From Rallus limicola (taxonomy: Eukaryota; Chordata; Aves; Gruiformes; Rallidae): DNA of 64,000 nt. The stretch is taken from contig JAKCOZ010000003.1 of the NCBI GenBank assembly GCA_022605955.1, positions 55,242,179 through 55,306,178 of the forward strand, given 5' to 3'. Shown here piece after piece: positions 26,207-38,762 of the stretch (within the stretch, counting starts at the first letter, position 1; each line of letters opens with the position of its first letter). The position numbers and the translations under genes were made by a program. Below the pieces are notes generated by a model that saw nothing but the letters and a program-made list of their open reading frames with translations, did not search any database and had not been told where the DNA came from.

Positions 26207-27081
26207 TGATACAAAACAGCAAAGAGTAGCCAACTCACCACAAGGCTGCACTGAAATTCACTGAGATCTGGACAAGCTAGAGAGTTGGGAGATGTTCAAC
26301 AAAGCCATGTGTAGGGTCCTGCACCTAGGGAGGAATAGTCCCAGGCACCAGTACAGGTCAGTACCTGCTGGAAAGCAACGCAACAGAGAAGGACCTGGGA
26401 GTCCTGGTGGACAATGAACTCTCCATGATCCAGCAGTGTGCCCTCATGGCCAAGAAGGCCAATGGTGTCCCTTGATGCATTAAAAAGAGCGTGGCCAGCA
26501 TGCTGAGGGTGGTTATCTCACCCCTCTGTCCTGATGAGGCCACATCTGGAATACTGTGTGAAGTTCTGGGCTCCTCAGTTCATGAAAGACAGGGAACTGC
26601 TGGAGAGAGTCCAATGGAGGGCTGCAAAGATGATGAGGGACTGGAGCATCTCTCACATGAAGAAAGGCTGAGAGAGCTGGGTCTGATTAGCCTGGAGAAG
26701 ATTGAAAGGGTATCCGATTACTGCTTATAATTATGTAAAACTGATATTTAGAGGGATACCTTGTATAATATTCAGACACCTTGGCCAAACTCTTTTCAGT
26801 GGTGGCCAGCACCAGGACAAGGAGCAATGGGCACAAACTGGATCACAGGAAGTTCTATCTGAACATAAGGAAAAACTTGTTCACTCTGAGGGTAGCAGAG
26901 CACTGGGACAGGCTGTCCAGAGAGGTTGTGGATTCTCCTTCTTTGGAGATATTCAAGATGCACTTGTACATGATCCTGTGCAACCTGCTCTAGGTGATCC
27001 TGCTTTAGCAGGGAAGTAGACTAGATGAACTCAAGAGGTGCCTTCCAACCCCAGCCATTATCTGATTCTGTGATTCTGTGA
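26207..27081 (+). mobile_element. CR1 LINE, right part of a split copy with 3' end
   Basis: Continues the CR1 interrupted at 25021: TGATACAAAAC, then the GATCTGGACAAGCTAGAGAG and TTCAACAAAG motifs, the end of the polymerase ORF and the 3' tail CCTTCCAACC...ATTCTGTGATTCTGTGA. Rejoined, the copy is about 1.07 kb. The coding frame is broken by substitutions and indels, although one plus frame stays open for about 80 codons. Confidence 0.92.
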
Positions 27082-28403
27082 ACTCTCTTTTCTTTTGGCT
27101 GTGAACTGTGAGTCAAACCAACTGTCTTCCCCTGGATTGCTGAATGAACATAGTAACATCAGCCCTGGCCAAACAAATTAATCAATATCATTCATCAAAA
27201 TAGCACAGCTATAACATCCAAGGAAAAATGCCAGCTACTGATTTGCTATAGTTAATAATATTTATAGTCAAAGGCAAAAGGAACTCTCCTTACATACAAA
27301 CCCAGGCAGTATTTATTCCATTAGTGTCAAAAACACTTTCCTCTGAAATTACCTGAGTAACATCAAAGTAAACTTGGACTTGTTATACCGTTAACAAGTC
27401 ACTTCTGTTTCAGACCAGAATAAAGGATTATGTGACTGAAAGATTACTTCCCCCTCCCCCTGCCCAACTTCATCATTTTCTTGGACTAAAAGATACAACT
27501 TATCCCCATGAACATTAACCATGGCATAGATAATACCCTTAATGAAAAATGCACAGATCCATTAGAAAAGTGACTAAATAAGCTACTAAAGTAAAGATGT
27601 TTCACACAGCATAATGCCACTATAACAACTTCAAATGCTTTAAGCTACCCAGAATTAAACCACAATGCTGCATATTCATCTCAACTTCTAAATGTTGTTT
27701 CCTTCCTTTGATTTGTAAAATAAAACAAAGGAAAGATATGATGTTATTGACTAAAATTATTATGAAATATGAGCTACTAGATTATAAATTACAAGTCTCA
27801 CTGTCAAATATAATCTATTTCTTTTAAATACTAACTGTAACTGAGTGATAAAATGGTTGTGGAACTTATTTAGGTCAAGATTATTTGAAGATATAACTAA
27901 ATAGGCATACTAATGTCACAGAGCTGTCATTCTAAGAACAGCTTCTCTTTGAAGTTGACTGGAAGCACATATTCATTTCCCTCATAAGGTATATCTCCCA
28001 GTAAATTAAGTATTTTTCTCATCTCAGCATATCAACACCAATGGCTTCTCAATGATTTTGTGCACTGAAATCCGTTTGCAATATATTTTTCTTCTTAATT
28101 AAAACCAAACCCCAGATTCACAGAATCTCTGAAGTCACTGAATGATTAAGTAACAACAATCATTTCATCTTGCAGCACTTTGAGTCAGTGGATCTAAGTA
28201 CCCTTACAAATGAGTTGTAGACAACATGGCCTCTATTGGACTGGGGAATGAGTGGAGTATGGGAAAATAGCGATAAAGATGGGCAACAGATGTACAGCTG
28301 GACAGTGGGAAGCCTTATTACAACAGGTAAATCTACTGAATTCCAGGTAATTCTGATACTTTCTAATGAAAACTATGAATAACATTACCTGGGAATCCCT
28401 GGA
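27082..28403. other. Unique AT-rich DNA, nothing recognised
   Basis: No gene or repeat family seen. Confidence 0.55.
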
Positions 28404-29020
28404 TGTGCTGCTTTTTAGCTGTGATAGTGTTAATTTTATTCATAGTAGCTGATACAGGGCTGTGCTTTGGATTTGTGCTGAAAACAGTGTTGATAATACA
28501 GAGGTGTTTTCCTCACTGCTCACACAGGGCCAAGGTCTCCTCTGCTTTAAATCCCACCCCACCAGCAAGTGTAAGGAGGAGGGGGGGTGGGGGTGAAGTG
28601 GCAAAAGAATCTATGAGGGGACACAGCCAGGACAGCTGGCCCCAATTGACCCAAGGGATATTCCATAACATATGACATCACTCAGCAATAAAACTAGGCA
28701 GGAGGTTGGCAGGGGTGCTGTTGCTCATGGACTGGCTAGGCATTAGTCAGTTAGTGGTAAGCAATTATTTTCATTTGTATCATTTATCTTTCTTGGGTTT
28801 ATTTCTCTCTCTCTTGGTTATTTTCATTACAACTAGTAGTAGTCACTTTTATTGTGTATTATTATGGTAATAATAATAATAATTTCCATTATTAAAATTG
28901 TTATCTCAAACCATAATTTTTTTCCCTTCTACCCTTCTAATTTTCTGCCTCATCCTGATTAGGGGGAGTAAGAGAGCAGCTGTGTGGCACTTATTTGTCA
29001 TGGGAAGTTAAACCATGACA
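28404..29020 (+). mobile_element. Solo LTR (TGTxCTG...ATGACA family), copy 1
   Basis: Starts TGTGCTGCTTTTTAGC and ends AAACCATGACA. It shares order and wording with 38763-39339: GTTAATTTT, GCTGTG, the GACAGCTGGCCC-type block, a promoter-like TGACATCACTC followed by an A/T box, an AT-rich ATTATT/AATAAT stretch and CCTCATCCTGAT. It is flanked by CTGGA (28399-28403) and CTGGG (29021-29025), a 5-base target duplication with one mismatch. The 5-base size fits ERVL-like elements; this class assignment is inference. No internal viral genes remain. Confidence 0.82.
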
Positions 29021-29231
29021 CTGGGTTACCACAGTAACTTTAGAACTGTTGGAGAAATATGTATGTGCAGTTAATGAAGTAAGATGTGTGTGGCTGCAAC
29101 TCAGGGTGATGTTATGAAAGCCAATTCATGGTGGGTAATTAAATGAAGAAATGCTGTGTATGAGCATTAGTTTGTGGCAGACAATGTAATACCTTGTTGT
29201 AGTAGCAAAGGATATGATCTGCTGCTTCTTT

Positions 29232-29322
29232 CCTTGCCCATAGCAGGGGGGTTGGAACAGGATGATCTCTAAAGCCCTTTCCAAACTGAACCATTCTGTG
29301 AGTCTATGATTCTATGATCTAA
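29232..29322 (+). mobile_element. CR1 LINE, short 3' tail
   Basis: GCAGGGGGGTTGGAACAGGA, then ATGATCTCTAAAGCCC and CCATTCTGTGAGTCTATGATTC form the CR1 3' signature. Only about 90 bases remain. Confidence 0.88.
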
Positions 29323-31602
29323 AATTTATATTAGATCAATAGAAATCCCTCTTATGAAAGGATAAGGAGTTTGCAAACAGTAGCTGCTCTTGAAAAACAA
29401 TGCATTCACACCTGCTGTTTCTTTAGAGTTTCCTCTGAGAACATGAGAATTGATGCCCACATATGGTGACCAGCAGCAGCTAGCAAAGATTCCTCACCAT
29501 TGCATGCACCTTATTAGAGCAGGGTAGGCCTATGTATGTTTCAGGCACTGACACCAGCCAACATGCTATTTAAACTCCTGTTGTGAGGACAATGGAATGG
29601 AACAGAATGCTATTCAGGTGTTGGAGTGAATTTAGAATAATTTTATTTGTCTAAAATAATCCTCATCTTGTCTTTGCCCAAATGCTCTTCCAGAGCAGGA
29701 AGAGATGTAACAGAAAATAGTCTGGTTTCCTCTAAGTTTCTATCATCTGACATTTAAGTTATCTGCCTGGAGCAATAAGGCACTCTCACAGCTCTCATAT
29801 TCACTGTGAACTTCAAGAAATGAAATATCTTATTTCCCTAGGCCCTGGTGTATTACTGTTCTACAGAAGATACAATTCATTGTAATTGTTTGTGAGGGGC
29901 ATGTGGCATATATGAAGCATATCCAAGCAACTGTGCGACATGCCCTTTATCCAGTGAAAATAATCAGCCCTGAGAGAATGCAGCTGGTGTAGCTTCATTT
30001 AGAATATTTCAACAGTGTCTGAGACAATCCAATCACTTTCTGTATCAAAATTGTTACAGAACACAGGAGCAAAGCATGGACTCATAATAATTTCAAATTC
30101 TTCTTCCCAAAGCGCTTCAAACCTCAGACCTTAAATTGTATCAAATGAGGCACTTACACATCCTCTTTTCAAAGCCACCCACCTACCCTCATCCTACTCC
30201 TATCAGAGAGAATTAAAATCTGAGAGATCGCACATGATTCATAGCCCAGTAATAGGAAACCAAACATCATTTTCAACACGGACATGCTGAGGATGTTGCT
30301 GTTCTTTCCTTTGTAAATGACTGTACCTTAGTACACAAGTTTCATGGGTTCTTGAACGTGAATAGAAAGAAATTTGTCAAAATTAAGTGCAGCACAAAGA
30401 CAATTTTTTAGGTAAAAAAAAAGGAAGTAGAAGCTAATGGAGAAAATTCCTCTGAAGTACATTAAACTTTTGGCAGTGACTACAGAAAGCTAGGGAACAC
30501 ACTGATTCACACTGAAGTATGTAAAATTTTCTGTATAATTCAGAGCAAAAAATCTCAGGCTGTGAGAGAAGTGTATTTACAGATATTTATAGGAACTCAC
30601 TCGATTGCAGCCACTCAGACAACAGTATCTCTTGGTGAAAGCATCTTTATCCTTTTATAGCTGAGTCCTTATGCAGTGTACCAAGGGCTATTAAACATAC
30701 ATGTGGCATTCATAAAACAGAATTACGTAACTGTACACTGGCTAAATTCCCTGGGTTTGATCTTTTCAATCCATTGTGTATGAAACCCTACTGAAGTCAA
30801 TGGACTTTTTTTCTGAATAAAACATCAAGGTTTGACTCTCTTACCCATTCTCAAGCCGAACAGGAAAGGAAGTCTAAGACAGAGGGACAACAGAGGTACT
30901 CTGGTTGCTTCAGTCTACTGGTCATACATGGAAAAGAGATGTCCAATTTCACTTTTAAATGTCATTAAAAAGAAGCAAAAAGGGAAGTGAAAGGGCTTCA
31001 AAGCTGTAAACTTATATTCTCTTGGAGTCAGCTCTGCTTGGCAACCTGCCCTGCTCTTGAGTATCTTCGTGGAAACCTGCAGAGTGTGGAGAGGTTCTGC
31101 AAGGACTCTCGACAAATTAGATTTCTCTCACTGAACCCAGGCTGGTTTGAGACACCAAAACCTTCCTAACACATTTATTTATGTTAACAGCACTGCTCAA
31201 ACATAAGTGATGTCTTTGAAGAAATTTGTTGTGACTTCTTTCAGTGGAAGAAATGAGCTTTAACTGCAGTCATCTTGAAGCTCCTGCCCCAAAGCGCTAT
31301 CCTCCCTAGTTCAGGGCAGTACTGGGGAAAAAAATCACAACAACAACAACATAAAAACCCCTCACACAAAACAAACAAACAGCAACAACAAACAACAACA
31401 AAAAAACCCATCCACAAAGCACCAAAAGTAAAGTTTTTGCAACAACTTAATTGTGTCAATAACCACAGGCTGGTAGCATTCACAGTGAAATGTTTTGACT
31501 CACACATTTTTTTTCTTTGTATAAGACCAACTGCTTTCAGCTTCATACAAGCTCATCTGCAACATTTTAGGAGTGAAAACAGCCCCTTCTTTTTTTTTGC
31601 AG
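29323..31602. other. Unique DNA, nothing recognised except an A/C-rich patch
   Basis: No gene supported. An imperfect CAA-rich low-complexity stretch lies at about 31337-31410. Confidence 0.5.
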
Positions 31603-31699
31603 AAGGATGCAGGAAGTGATGTCATCTACCTCTGTGGAGAGAGAAGCAGCATTCTTGGGGAAGACACTTTCTTTATCACACCTTGTTTTAAAATACAAG
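31603..31699 (+). other. Candidate 97-bp exon-like block
   Basis: A textbook acceptor (CTTCTTTTTTTTTGCAG) is followed by 97 bases open in two of three frames and ending at ACAAG|GTAGTT, a good donor. The first frame begins KDAGSDVIYLCG; the second begins RMQEVMSSTS. Both look protein-like, which itself shows the limit of this evidence. No partner exon was found on the plus strand, so it may be a false exon or part of a non-coding transcript. Confidence 0.25.
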
Positions 31700-33177
31700 G
31701 TAGTTGCAGAGTGATACCTGATACTGCTTTATTTTTTTGAATAGCCAGGAAACTTATTTTATTAAGCAGTAATTCCCAGAGCCAGTACAGCCACGTATTT
31801 TCTACAGAGATTTTTTATATTTTCAAAATTAAGAGTTCAGCAATAATCTGACTTGATTTCTTGAATTTGAATCATTCATAATGGCTACTGCATCTCTACA
31901 AAGGAGTTTATAGAAGCATGAGGTTAAAATGGTGCCACATAAATTATTACATACCCATAAAATTATTGCAAAATAATAATACAATAATAAAATTAATGTG
32001 TGTATGTATGTTAGGGCACTACCTGCTTTTAGATGCTGATAATGTATTTAATAAGGCTACATTCCATGTTGTGAACATGATGCAATGTATGGTTAAGTCT
32101 TATCAGTACTTTCAATTTTAACTAAAAAATAACCAAGAGGGGAAGGTTTTGTATGGAAAAGATTACAGACTAAACTAGATGGATATTCCCTTCCAAACTA
32201 ATGCAAAAAGTAAACAGGAGAAAAGGAATGAGAACAGGGATTGATTAGCATCCTGCAGACAAGCAGTTTCAAAGGAAAGTGAGGACTGCTAGCAGTCAAG
32301 CTGAGTAAAATCTAAAAGAAAATTAACACAAACAGGGAGAACACATCTTTCTCTGATGCCAAGCAGTGCAAAATAAATGTATTATAACAAATCAAAAATA
32401 ATGTTTTGCCTTAAACTTAATTAAGGTCCTTGGGGAAAGACAATCATGAGGTCAGCATTTCAAATGCTGAGATAACATTTGACCGGTTTCAGAAAGGGAT
32501 CCTGGCTGCCTGCAATGCCAGTGAAAAAAATCAATGACCTAGAAAATCCCCTCAGTCCCATGTTTATTGATAAACAGATATTTTAGGAAAACTATGTTGG
32601 CCATAAAGTTATAAGCAAGGAATGCTATTACAATAACCTTGCTGACCAAGTGTTAAAGAGTTAAAAAGAGGTAAACAAGACTCAGGTTTCTTGAGCTTCC
32701 TTAGTTGCCATGGCAGGCACCATAGGAAATACACATCAAAGTTTAGAAATGTACTGACTAAGAGAAAGTAAAGCGATCAAAACAAAACATATTTTCTGCA
32801 TTTGAAATCAAGTGATTAGCTGAACAAATGTAATGAAAATCCTTCTGTCTCCCTTTCTGTTCATGGTTATAATTTCCCGTTCTGTTAGGCATGGGGAAAA
32901 AGTGTTAGTTTTGTTGTTCAGAGGCACTGCTCCTGTCTCTACACAGAAAAACAGAACAGGACCTGCCTGACTTCCACATGACCCAGCCCAACAGGACACC
33001 ACTTACGAGGACCTTAGACTTGGATAATACCTATGTCCTTGCAGACCTACATAGACATCTTGCACTTATGCACTGTGTTAATATTCACAGAATGATTGAG
33101 CTTAGAACTGTATTTAAATTTTAAATGTGTTTAAGACCTTTAAAGAGGCTACATATAATATTAAAACATATTTTTGA
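31700..33177. other. Unique AT-rich DNA, nothing recognised
   Basis: No gene or repeat family seen. Confidence 0.55.
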
Positions 33178-33531
33178 GGTCTTCAGAATGTCAAGACAGA
33201 GCTCTTGGAGCAAGTCCAGAGGAAGGCCATGAAGATGATCATGGGGCTGGATCACGTCTCCTATGAAGATGGGCTGCAAGAGTTGGGTTGATTCAGCTTG
33301 AAGAGGAGAAGGCTCTGGAGAGATCTGATTATGGCCTACCAGTAAGAGGTAAGGCACTGGCACAGGCTGCCCAGAGAGGTTGTGGAAGCCCCATCCCTGG
33401 CAGTGTTCAAGGCTAGGTTAGATGAGGCTTTGGGAAACCTTGTGAACATGTCCCTGCCCATGGCAAGGGTATTGGAACTAGGTGATCTTTGAGGTCCTTT
33501 CTAACCCAAAGCACTCTGTGATTCTATGATA
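33178..33531 (+). mobile_element. CR1 LINE fragment with internal deletion
   Basis: Begins in the GAGCAAGTCCAGAGGAAGGC block near the end of the polymerase ORF, runs through GGGCTGCAAGAGTTGGG and GAAGGCTCTGG, then jumps near 33345 straight to the GGCACTGGCACAGGCTGCCC block. It ends in the normal CR1 tail with ATTCTATGATA. The jump marks an internal deletion compared with the copy at 45402. Confidence 0.92.
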
Positions 33532-34697
33532 CGTTTTTTTTCATCACACCATTCCTGAACTATAGCAATAGAGTCAGAATGAGGGATCTACAGCTCCTAC
33601 TGCCCAGAGAAAAACAAAGTTGCCTTGTTCCCAGTAGGGTATTGCCATTGCAATTACAATCTTCTCTTCCCCTCTTTACAAACTTTGAAATAAGCATCTC
33701 CCAAAATATTTTCAGTTTAATGAACTGCCCTATTTCCCCTTCTAGTTCCTTGCTTAGCAGATATCCTTACTTTTGTACAATCATAACCTAGTTGCAGTGA
33801 CTAAAGTAAAACTAGGATCAATCTCAGACAGCAAAGAATCAGCTCAGTCAGGCACTATTCTCTCACAGTGTTTGTCAGGCCTCAGATCCTTTTCCACTCT
33901 ACTGCATTTCAGTGTAAAATACATGCAGTGGACTGTGCAAACAGAATTGAAGATTAAAAATGTTGGCTGTTACATAGTTTGAGTAAATAGGCATGAATAA
34001 CCTATAAAAACTGTGCACACCAGCAGCTTTAAACTGGTTGTCACTTCCTGCCACAAGTTTTCATGTATACAATTTCACATTTCATTCAAATTAGAAAAAA
34101 CACATTAAGATGGTAAAGGCCTGATCCAAAAATGCATCTTACAAGACAAAACACTTTCCAAGGGGAATTCAGAGCATGCTGCTATTGCTGACTCATTACA
34201 TCTACTACTCCTGCAAAATAAAAAAGTTGCTTTGGTCACCTTTCAGCATCAAAGAGGTTATAGTGCAGCCCACTATGGACGTATTTTGTTTGCTTTGAAT
34301 TAGCTAGTTCAAATACCAATGGAGCTTTCAATGGCAGGCTGCAGCTCAACGCAAACTAATGGCATAGTTGGTTGTTTGTCTTACTTCCCAGCTGAACTCT
34401 GCGTCCCTGCTAAGCTCTGTGCTGTTCTGTCCACCACAGCTGAGCAGTTTTATGTCAGCTCAGGTACTCTATACCTTTACATCTCTTCATTTGCAAATGA
34501 TGAATGCTGAGTTAACCGCTGTAGACAAAAGATGCAGAAAGACACTTCTGAATGAAAAGCAAGAGTTATCAAAGTAAAAACCGGTATGTCTATATGGATT
34601 CATTTAGCTGAAGTGACTGAGTTTAAATTAGGACAGACTCTCACAGAAGTTTCTCGCAACACAGAAAACATAGTGATACAGAGGAAAAAATGTAAAT
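33532..34697. other. Unique DNA, nothing recognised
   Basis: Only short overlapping ORFs and no repeat signature. Confidence 0.5.
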
Positions 34698-35258
34698 CAC
34701 AGAATAAAAAAAATGATAGAATCTGTTAGGTTGGAAGGGACATTTAAAGGTCATGTAGTCAACCACTCCTGCAGTAAGCAGGGGTGCTCAGAGCTCCATC
34801 AAGCCTGACCTTGAAGATCTCCAGGGATGGGGCCTCCACTGCCTCTCTGGACAACTTGTTCCAGTGATCTACCACCCTCATATTGAAGAATTTTTTCCTA
34901 ATATCCATACTAGATCTACCCTTTTCTAGTTTAAAACCACTACCCTTTGTCCTATTGCTACATGCCCTTGGGAACAGTTCTTCCCCAGCTTTCTTATAGG
35001 CACCTTTTGGGTATTGGAAGGCTGCTATAAGTTCTCCCTGAAGACTCCTCCAGGCTCAACAAGCTCAACTCTTTCAGCCTGTCTTAATAGGAGAGATGTT
35101 CCAGTCCTTTATTATTTTTGTGTCCCTCCTCTGGATATGCTCAAACAGATACAGGTCCTTTTTGTGTTGAAGACTCCAAAGGTGGACACTCTAGATGCTC
35201 CAGTCCTCTCATCATCTTTGTGGCTCCACTGGACTGTCGCCAGTAGTTCCCCTAGAAT
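34698..35258 (-). mobile_element. CR1 LINE, reverse-oriented 3' half
   Basis: Read on the minus strand this is a CR1 3' region ending at about 34698. On plus it starts with the reversed tail (GATAGAATCTGTTAGGTTGG), then GGCCTCCACTGCCTCTCTGG, TTTTTTCCTAATATCCA and TTTGTCCTATTGC, and continues into the GTGTCCCTCCTCTGGA block. It is 5' truncated and has no intact ORF. Confidence 0.93.
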
Positions 35259-35333
35259 GTTTGACACCCAGATTATAATTTAATTGTTTTGTTTACTTTA
35301 TGAAGTTTAGCAAATTCCACCTATGCTACATGC

Positions 35334-35660
35334 TGTTGTGGTTCCGTCACAGCCAACACCTGAACACACATGGCACAGCAAAGGGGGGGAGAAATAACAG
35401 TAACAGGACTTCATAGCAAAAGATACAGAACTAGTGATACATAATGCAGTTTCTCAGCGAACTGCACAACTCAGACCATACAACTCAGAGCCATCCTGAA
35501 ACTGAAGCATGGCCAGATTATGTCTTCTGGAGCCATGTGCTCCTCCCCCACCAGCCCCTCCTCATGCTGAGCATGATGTCAGGGAAGGGAATGGAAAGGA
35601 AGGCAAGGGAAGGCAAGGCAAGACAAGGCAAGCCAGAAAAATTTAGAGGCCCAGTGATCT
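35334..35660 (-). mobile_element. Possible degraded LTR fragment
   Basis: Begins TGTTGTGGTTCC and contains a GAGCATGATGTCAG motif like the reversed promoter block of avian LTRs, plus a block of lysine-tRNA-free, ORF-free sequence. It ends in an imperfect AAGGC-type repeat. There is no second edge or target duplication to confirm it, so the call is tentative. Confidence 0.3.
35580..35636 (+). repeat. Imperfect pentamer repeat, GGGAA to GGCAA type
   Basis: Units alternate GGGAA, GGAAA, GGCAA and GACAA over about 57 bases. It is a short, decayed relative in sequence type of the large array at 6534. Confidence 0.8.
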
Positions 35661-37151
35661 CTCCCAAAGCATGCCAAAATATTCATATAAAGTATTGCTT
35701 CCTAGAGAAAAATACACTATTGCATCCTGTGGAGGAGCACCGTCCCCAAGCCTGTTCCAGTCATTATGTTGTTTCTGTGTGGCTCAACTGAGAACATGGG
35801 ATTCAGAAGAGAATTCTGGTTCCCTGATGTAATGGAAGCAGCCACAGAATCTCATCAGGTTTATAACAGAATCAGACTCTGCAAAAACTGATTTTCATTT
35901 TGCAAAAATGAAAGTTAATCTGATTATATTAAACAAATATATATATATACACACACATTGTCCCTATAGTTGCACAGTTAAATGTAAACAAGTTAACTGC
36001 TTTTTGACTTGCACCATAAATTAATGAGATCTTTTTTGCTGTATAACCAAACCCCAAAAAAAAGACATTTCCAAGAATATTCTGATACACTACAGGAGTT
36101 CCCCTGCTAAAAGAGGGGGAGATGCTTAAATGTATATAACAATATAGAATAATAATTTATGCAAAATAATTCTGTTAGGAGCATTGACTTTACAACATCT
36201 GCCATGTGCTTGTTAGTAGCCTAAAAGAGTGCAAACAAACAGCATCATCTGCTGCTCTAATTCCTTCCAGCTACTTGTTTGCAAGTGTGACTTGCTCAAG
36301 GACAGAATCATCCAGTCAATCACTGCTGTAAGTTAGATTTAGCCATGTCTCTTTTCATGTCTGGGTAAATGTGTGTGTAAAAATATTAGTAATTTTTGCT
36401 GTTTTTTCTGTACGTATTACAGAAAGCCATGAATGTTTTGTTCTGTAGCTAAGTTAATATCATACCACCCTTGCAGATATCACCCCAAATGCAGTCTATT
36501 CTGGAGTTGGTATTCAATTTCCTTTCAGACCATAGAAAATAAGTACTTTTCTGCAAGGAGTTAGTGTTTCAGAACTCAATGTTCTTTACTTAGGAAGTCT
36601 GAAAGAGTTTTACACCTAAACACAGTACACACACAAAAAAAAGAATTTTTCTACTTGAACTTCATACATTAGTTGTCAGGTGTACACCTACTCGAAAACA
36701 TAGACATGACAATCAAACAAAATCACCAGAAAATAATGGAATTCACTCAATGCAAAAGAGAAAAATTTAACACATATTAAAGTATGACTAAGTTTTTAGG
36801 TCTGAAAAGACACACAAAAAAAGGCTGGTTGGAGGATTAGCATGACATTCATATTTTTCTGGTTAAAGTTATATAATGTTAAGCCTATTTTTCTGTTAGC
36901 ACACAGAGGTATCAAAGATTTAAGTGGCTACTATATATTAAAATTACTGGCTCTGCAACACTCCAGTCTAGATCAATTGCAGATCTGCAACAAGAACATT
37001 TAGGTGCAAGATATCTGGGCCCATCCACTAATAGACATGGCTTTACTGATTAAATCACTGGAATAAATGAATGAAAATAAATGCAATAAAATCAAGACCT
37101 TCTGTATGATGAAAAGCAGATAGGCACATTTTCACATATAAAATTATTTTG

Positions 37152-37156
<5 letters not shown>
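35661..37156. other. Unique AT-rich DNA, nothing recognised
   Basis: No gene or repeat family seen. A short TATATA/CACACA run lies at about 35940-35957. Confidence 0.55.

Positions 37157-37184
<28 letters not shown>
37157..37184 (+). repeat. (TG)14 microsatellite
   Basis: Fourteen uninterrupted TG dinucleotides. Confidence 0.95.
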
Positions 37185-37187
<3 letters not shown>

Positions 37188-37281
37188 ATGGGTACATCTT
37201 TTCTTTTCTAATCCATGACAGATCCTGATTTAAGTCACGCTTTGAAGTATTTCTCTGTAGACCTTTTATATTCGTCTCAGA

Positions 37282-37337
37282 GTACTGAGTACTGAGTATA
37301 ATGTACTGAGTATATGTACAGTATACTGTACTCAGTA
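37282..37337. repeat. Direct and inverted repeats of GTACTGAGTA
   Basis: GTACTGAGTA occurs at 37282-37291 and 37303-37312, and its reverse complement TACTCAGTAC lies at 37328-37337. Between them is a perfect 16-base palindrome, GTACAGTATACTGTAC (37316-37331). Together they can fold as a hairpin with a small bulge. Function unknown. Confidence 0.85.
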
Positions 37338-38762
37338 CTGAGTGCTGGTGTTAATGACTCTAAAATTAATTTCTAGGTATATTTATCTTTCCACTGCTTG
37401 ATTCCCTATGGAAACAAGACTCATGCAGCTATCCTAAATGTTATTCCAGTTCCTCTCCTTCTCCCCTCCATAAGATCAGAAGCCCTTGTCCAGTTTCACC
37501 TGAACTTGCTAGAGGCAATGACTTCTGAACATTAGTTAAGACCCTACAACCTTTGTAAAAACAGACAAACAGATATATATTCAAAAATAATAATTTGATT
37601 TTATAGGTCTACTGCTACAGCCAAAACCAGCAACACTTACGTAGCTGAGTGAGGAATGATCTCAAAGGGAAAGTAATAGGTAAATATAAGTAGAACAGAG
37701 ACTCATAGTGTAATTCAGTTAAGTAATCAGTCAATGAAGAGACACCATGTGAAATCAGGTTTCTTTAGTTCTTGTGTTCACAAATCTATGTGTTCATTAT
37801 TTGGATTAGAATAAATTCCCATGATCCTAGACAGTTTTGTGTTAGGACTGTTCAGACCCACAAACAGGAATGCATGTATATACATATCCTCTTGAGTACA
37901 AAATTAGTCCTGTTCCTGAGCCACTGTAATCAGATGCCTAAGCATAAATGTACCATCACCCTCTGCTGGAAAGAGTTTAATCTACAGTCAGAGACAACTG
38001 AAAATACTAGGTCCAGAACAAAACACAAAGTTAAAGGTTGCAACACATAACTTTTTTAGACAATTATTTCTTAGAATAATGCAGATCATTGCACTGAGCA
38101 CCAAGGCTTCCTTATCCAGCACCAGGGCAAAGCCTGGCTCATCAGAATGACAATCAAGACTGTGATGATGTCAGAAAAATCCCGAATGAAAAATGCTGAT
38201 GACACTAACTTGTCCTTAACCTGGTTTCTTGTCAAGTTATTTTGTAGTGGGTTTTATTTTTGGTTGGTACAGGAGTTTATTAATTTTGGAGGGAAAGAGT
38301 GGAGACTTTTGTTTAGTACAGATTTTGATTTTGTTAATGAACATCCAAATTAAGTTTCTGCTGATAATGAGATATTTAAGGCCTCCACTCTGTGCAGCAC
38401 AACATGAGTTCTTGGAGCCAGTGGTGTGACCTACCATCTCTTTAGTTTCTTTTGTATCATAAGGCTAGTTCAACACAGACCAAAAAACCTAGCAACATCA
38501 GATGCAATTCAGACAGCAGCATTGGACTATGTCCTTTTGATATTACTTGATTATTTGTTGATGTGAAAACTGTATTAATGAATTCTTATCATTTGAATTT
38601 TTTTAAAATATCAGATTTAATCCAAAAATTAAGGACAGATTTATATATAGGATATTTGCTTCCTTGGAATTAAAAGGTTTGAATTCCTATTCCTTTCCTT
38701 TTATATGTTACATGTTACCAATTAGTTTTAACATACGTAGAGCTATTTGCTGTGTTTACATT
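37338..38762. other. Unique AT-rich DNA, nothing recognised
   Basis: Only short overlapping ORFs, none with context. Confidence 0.5.
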
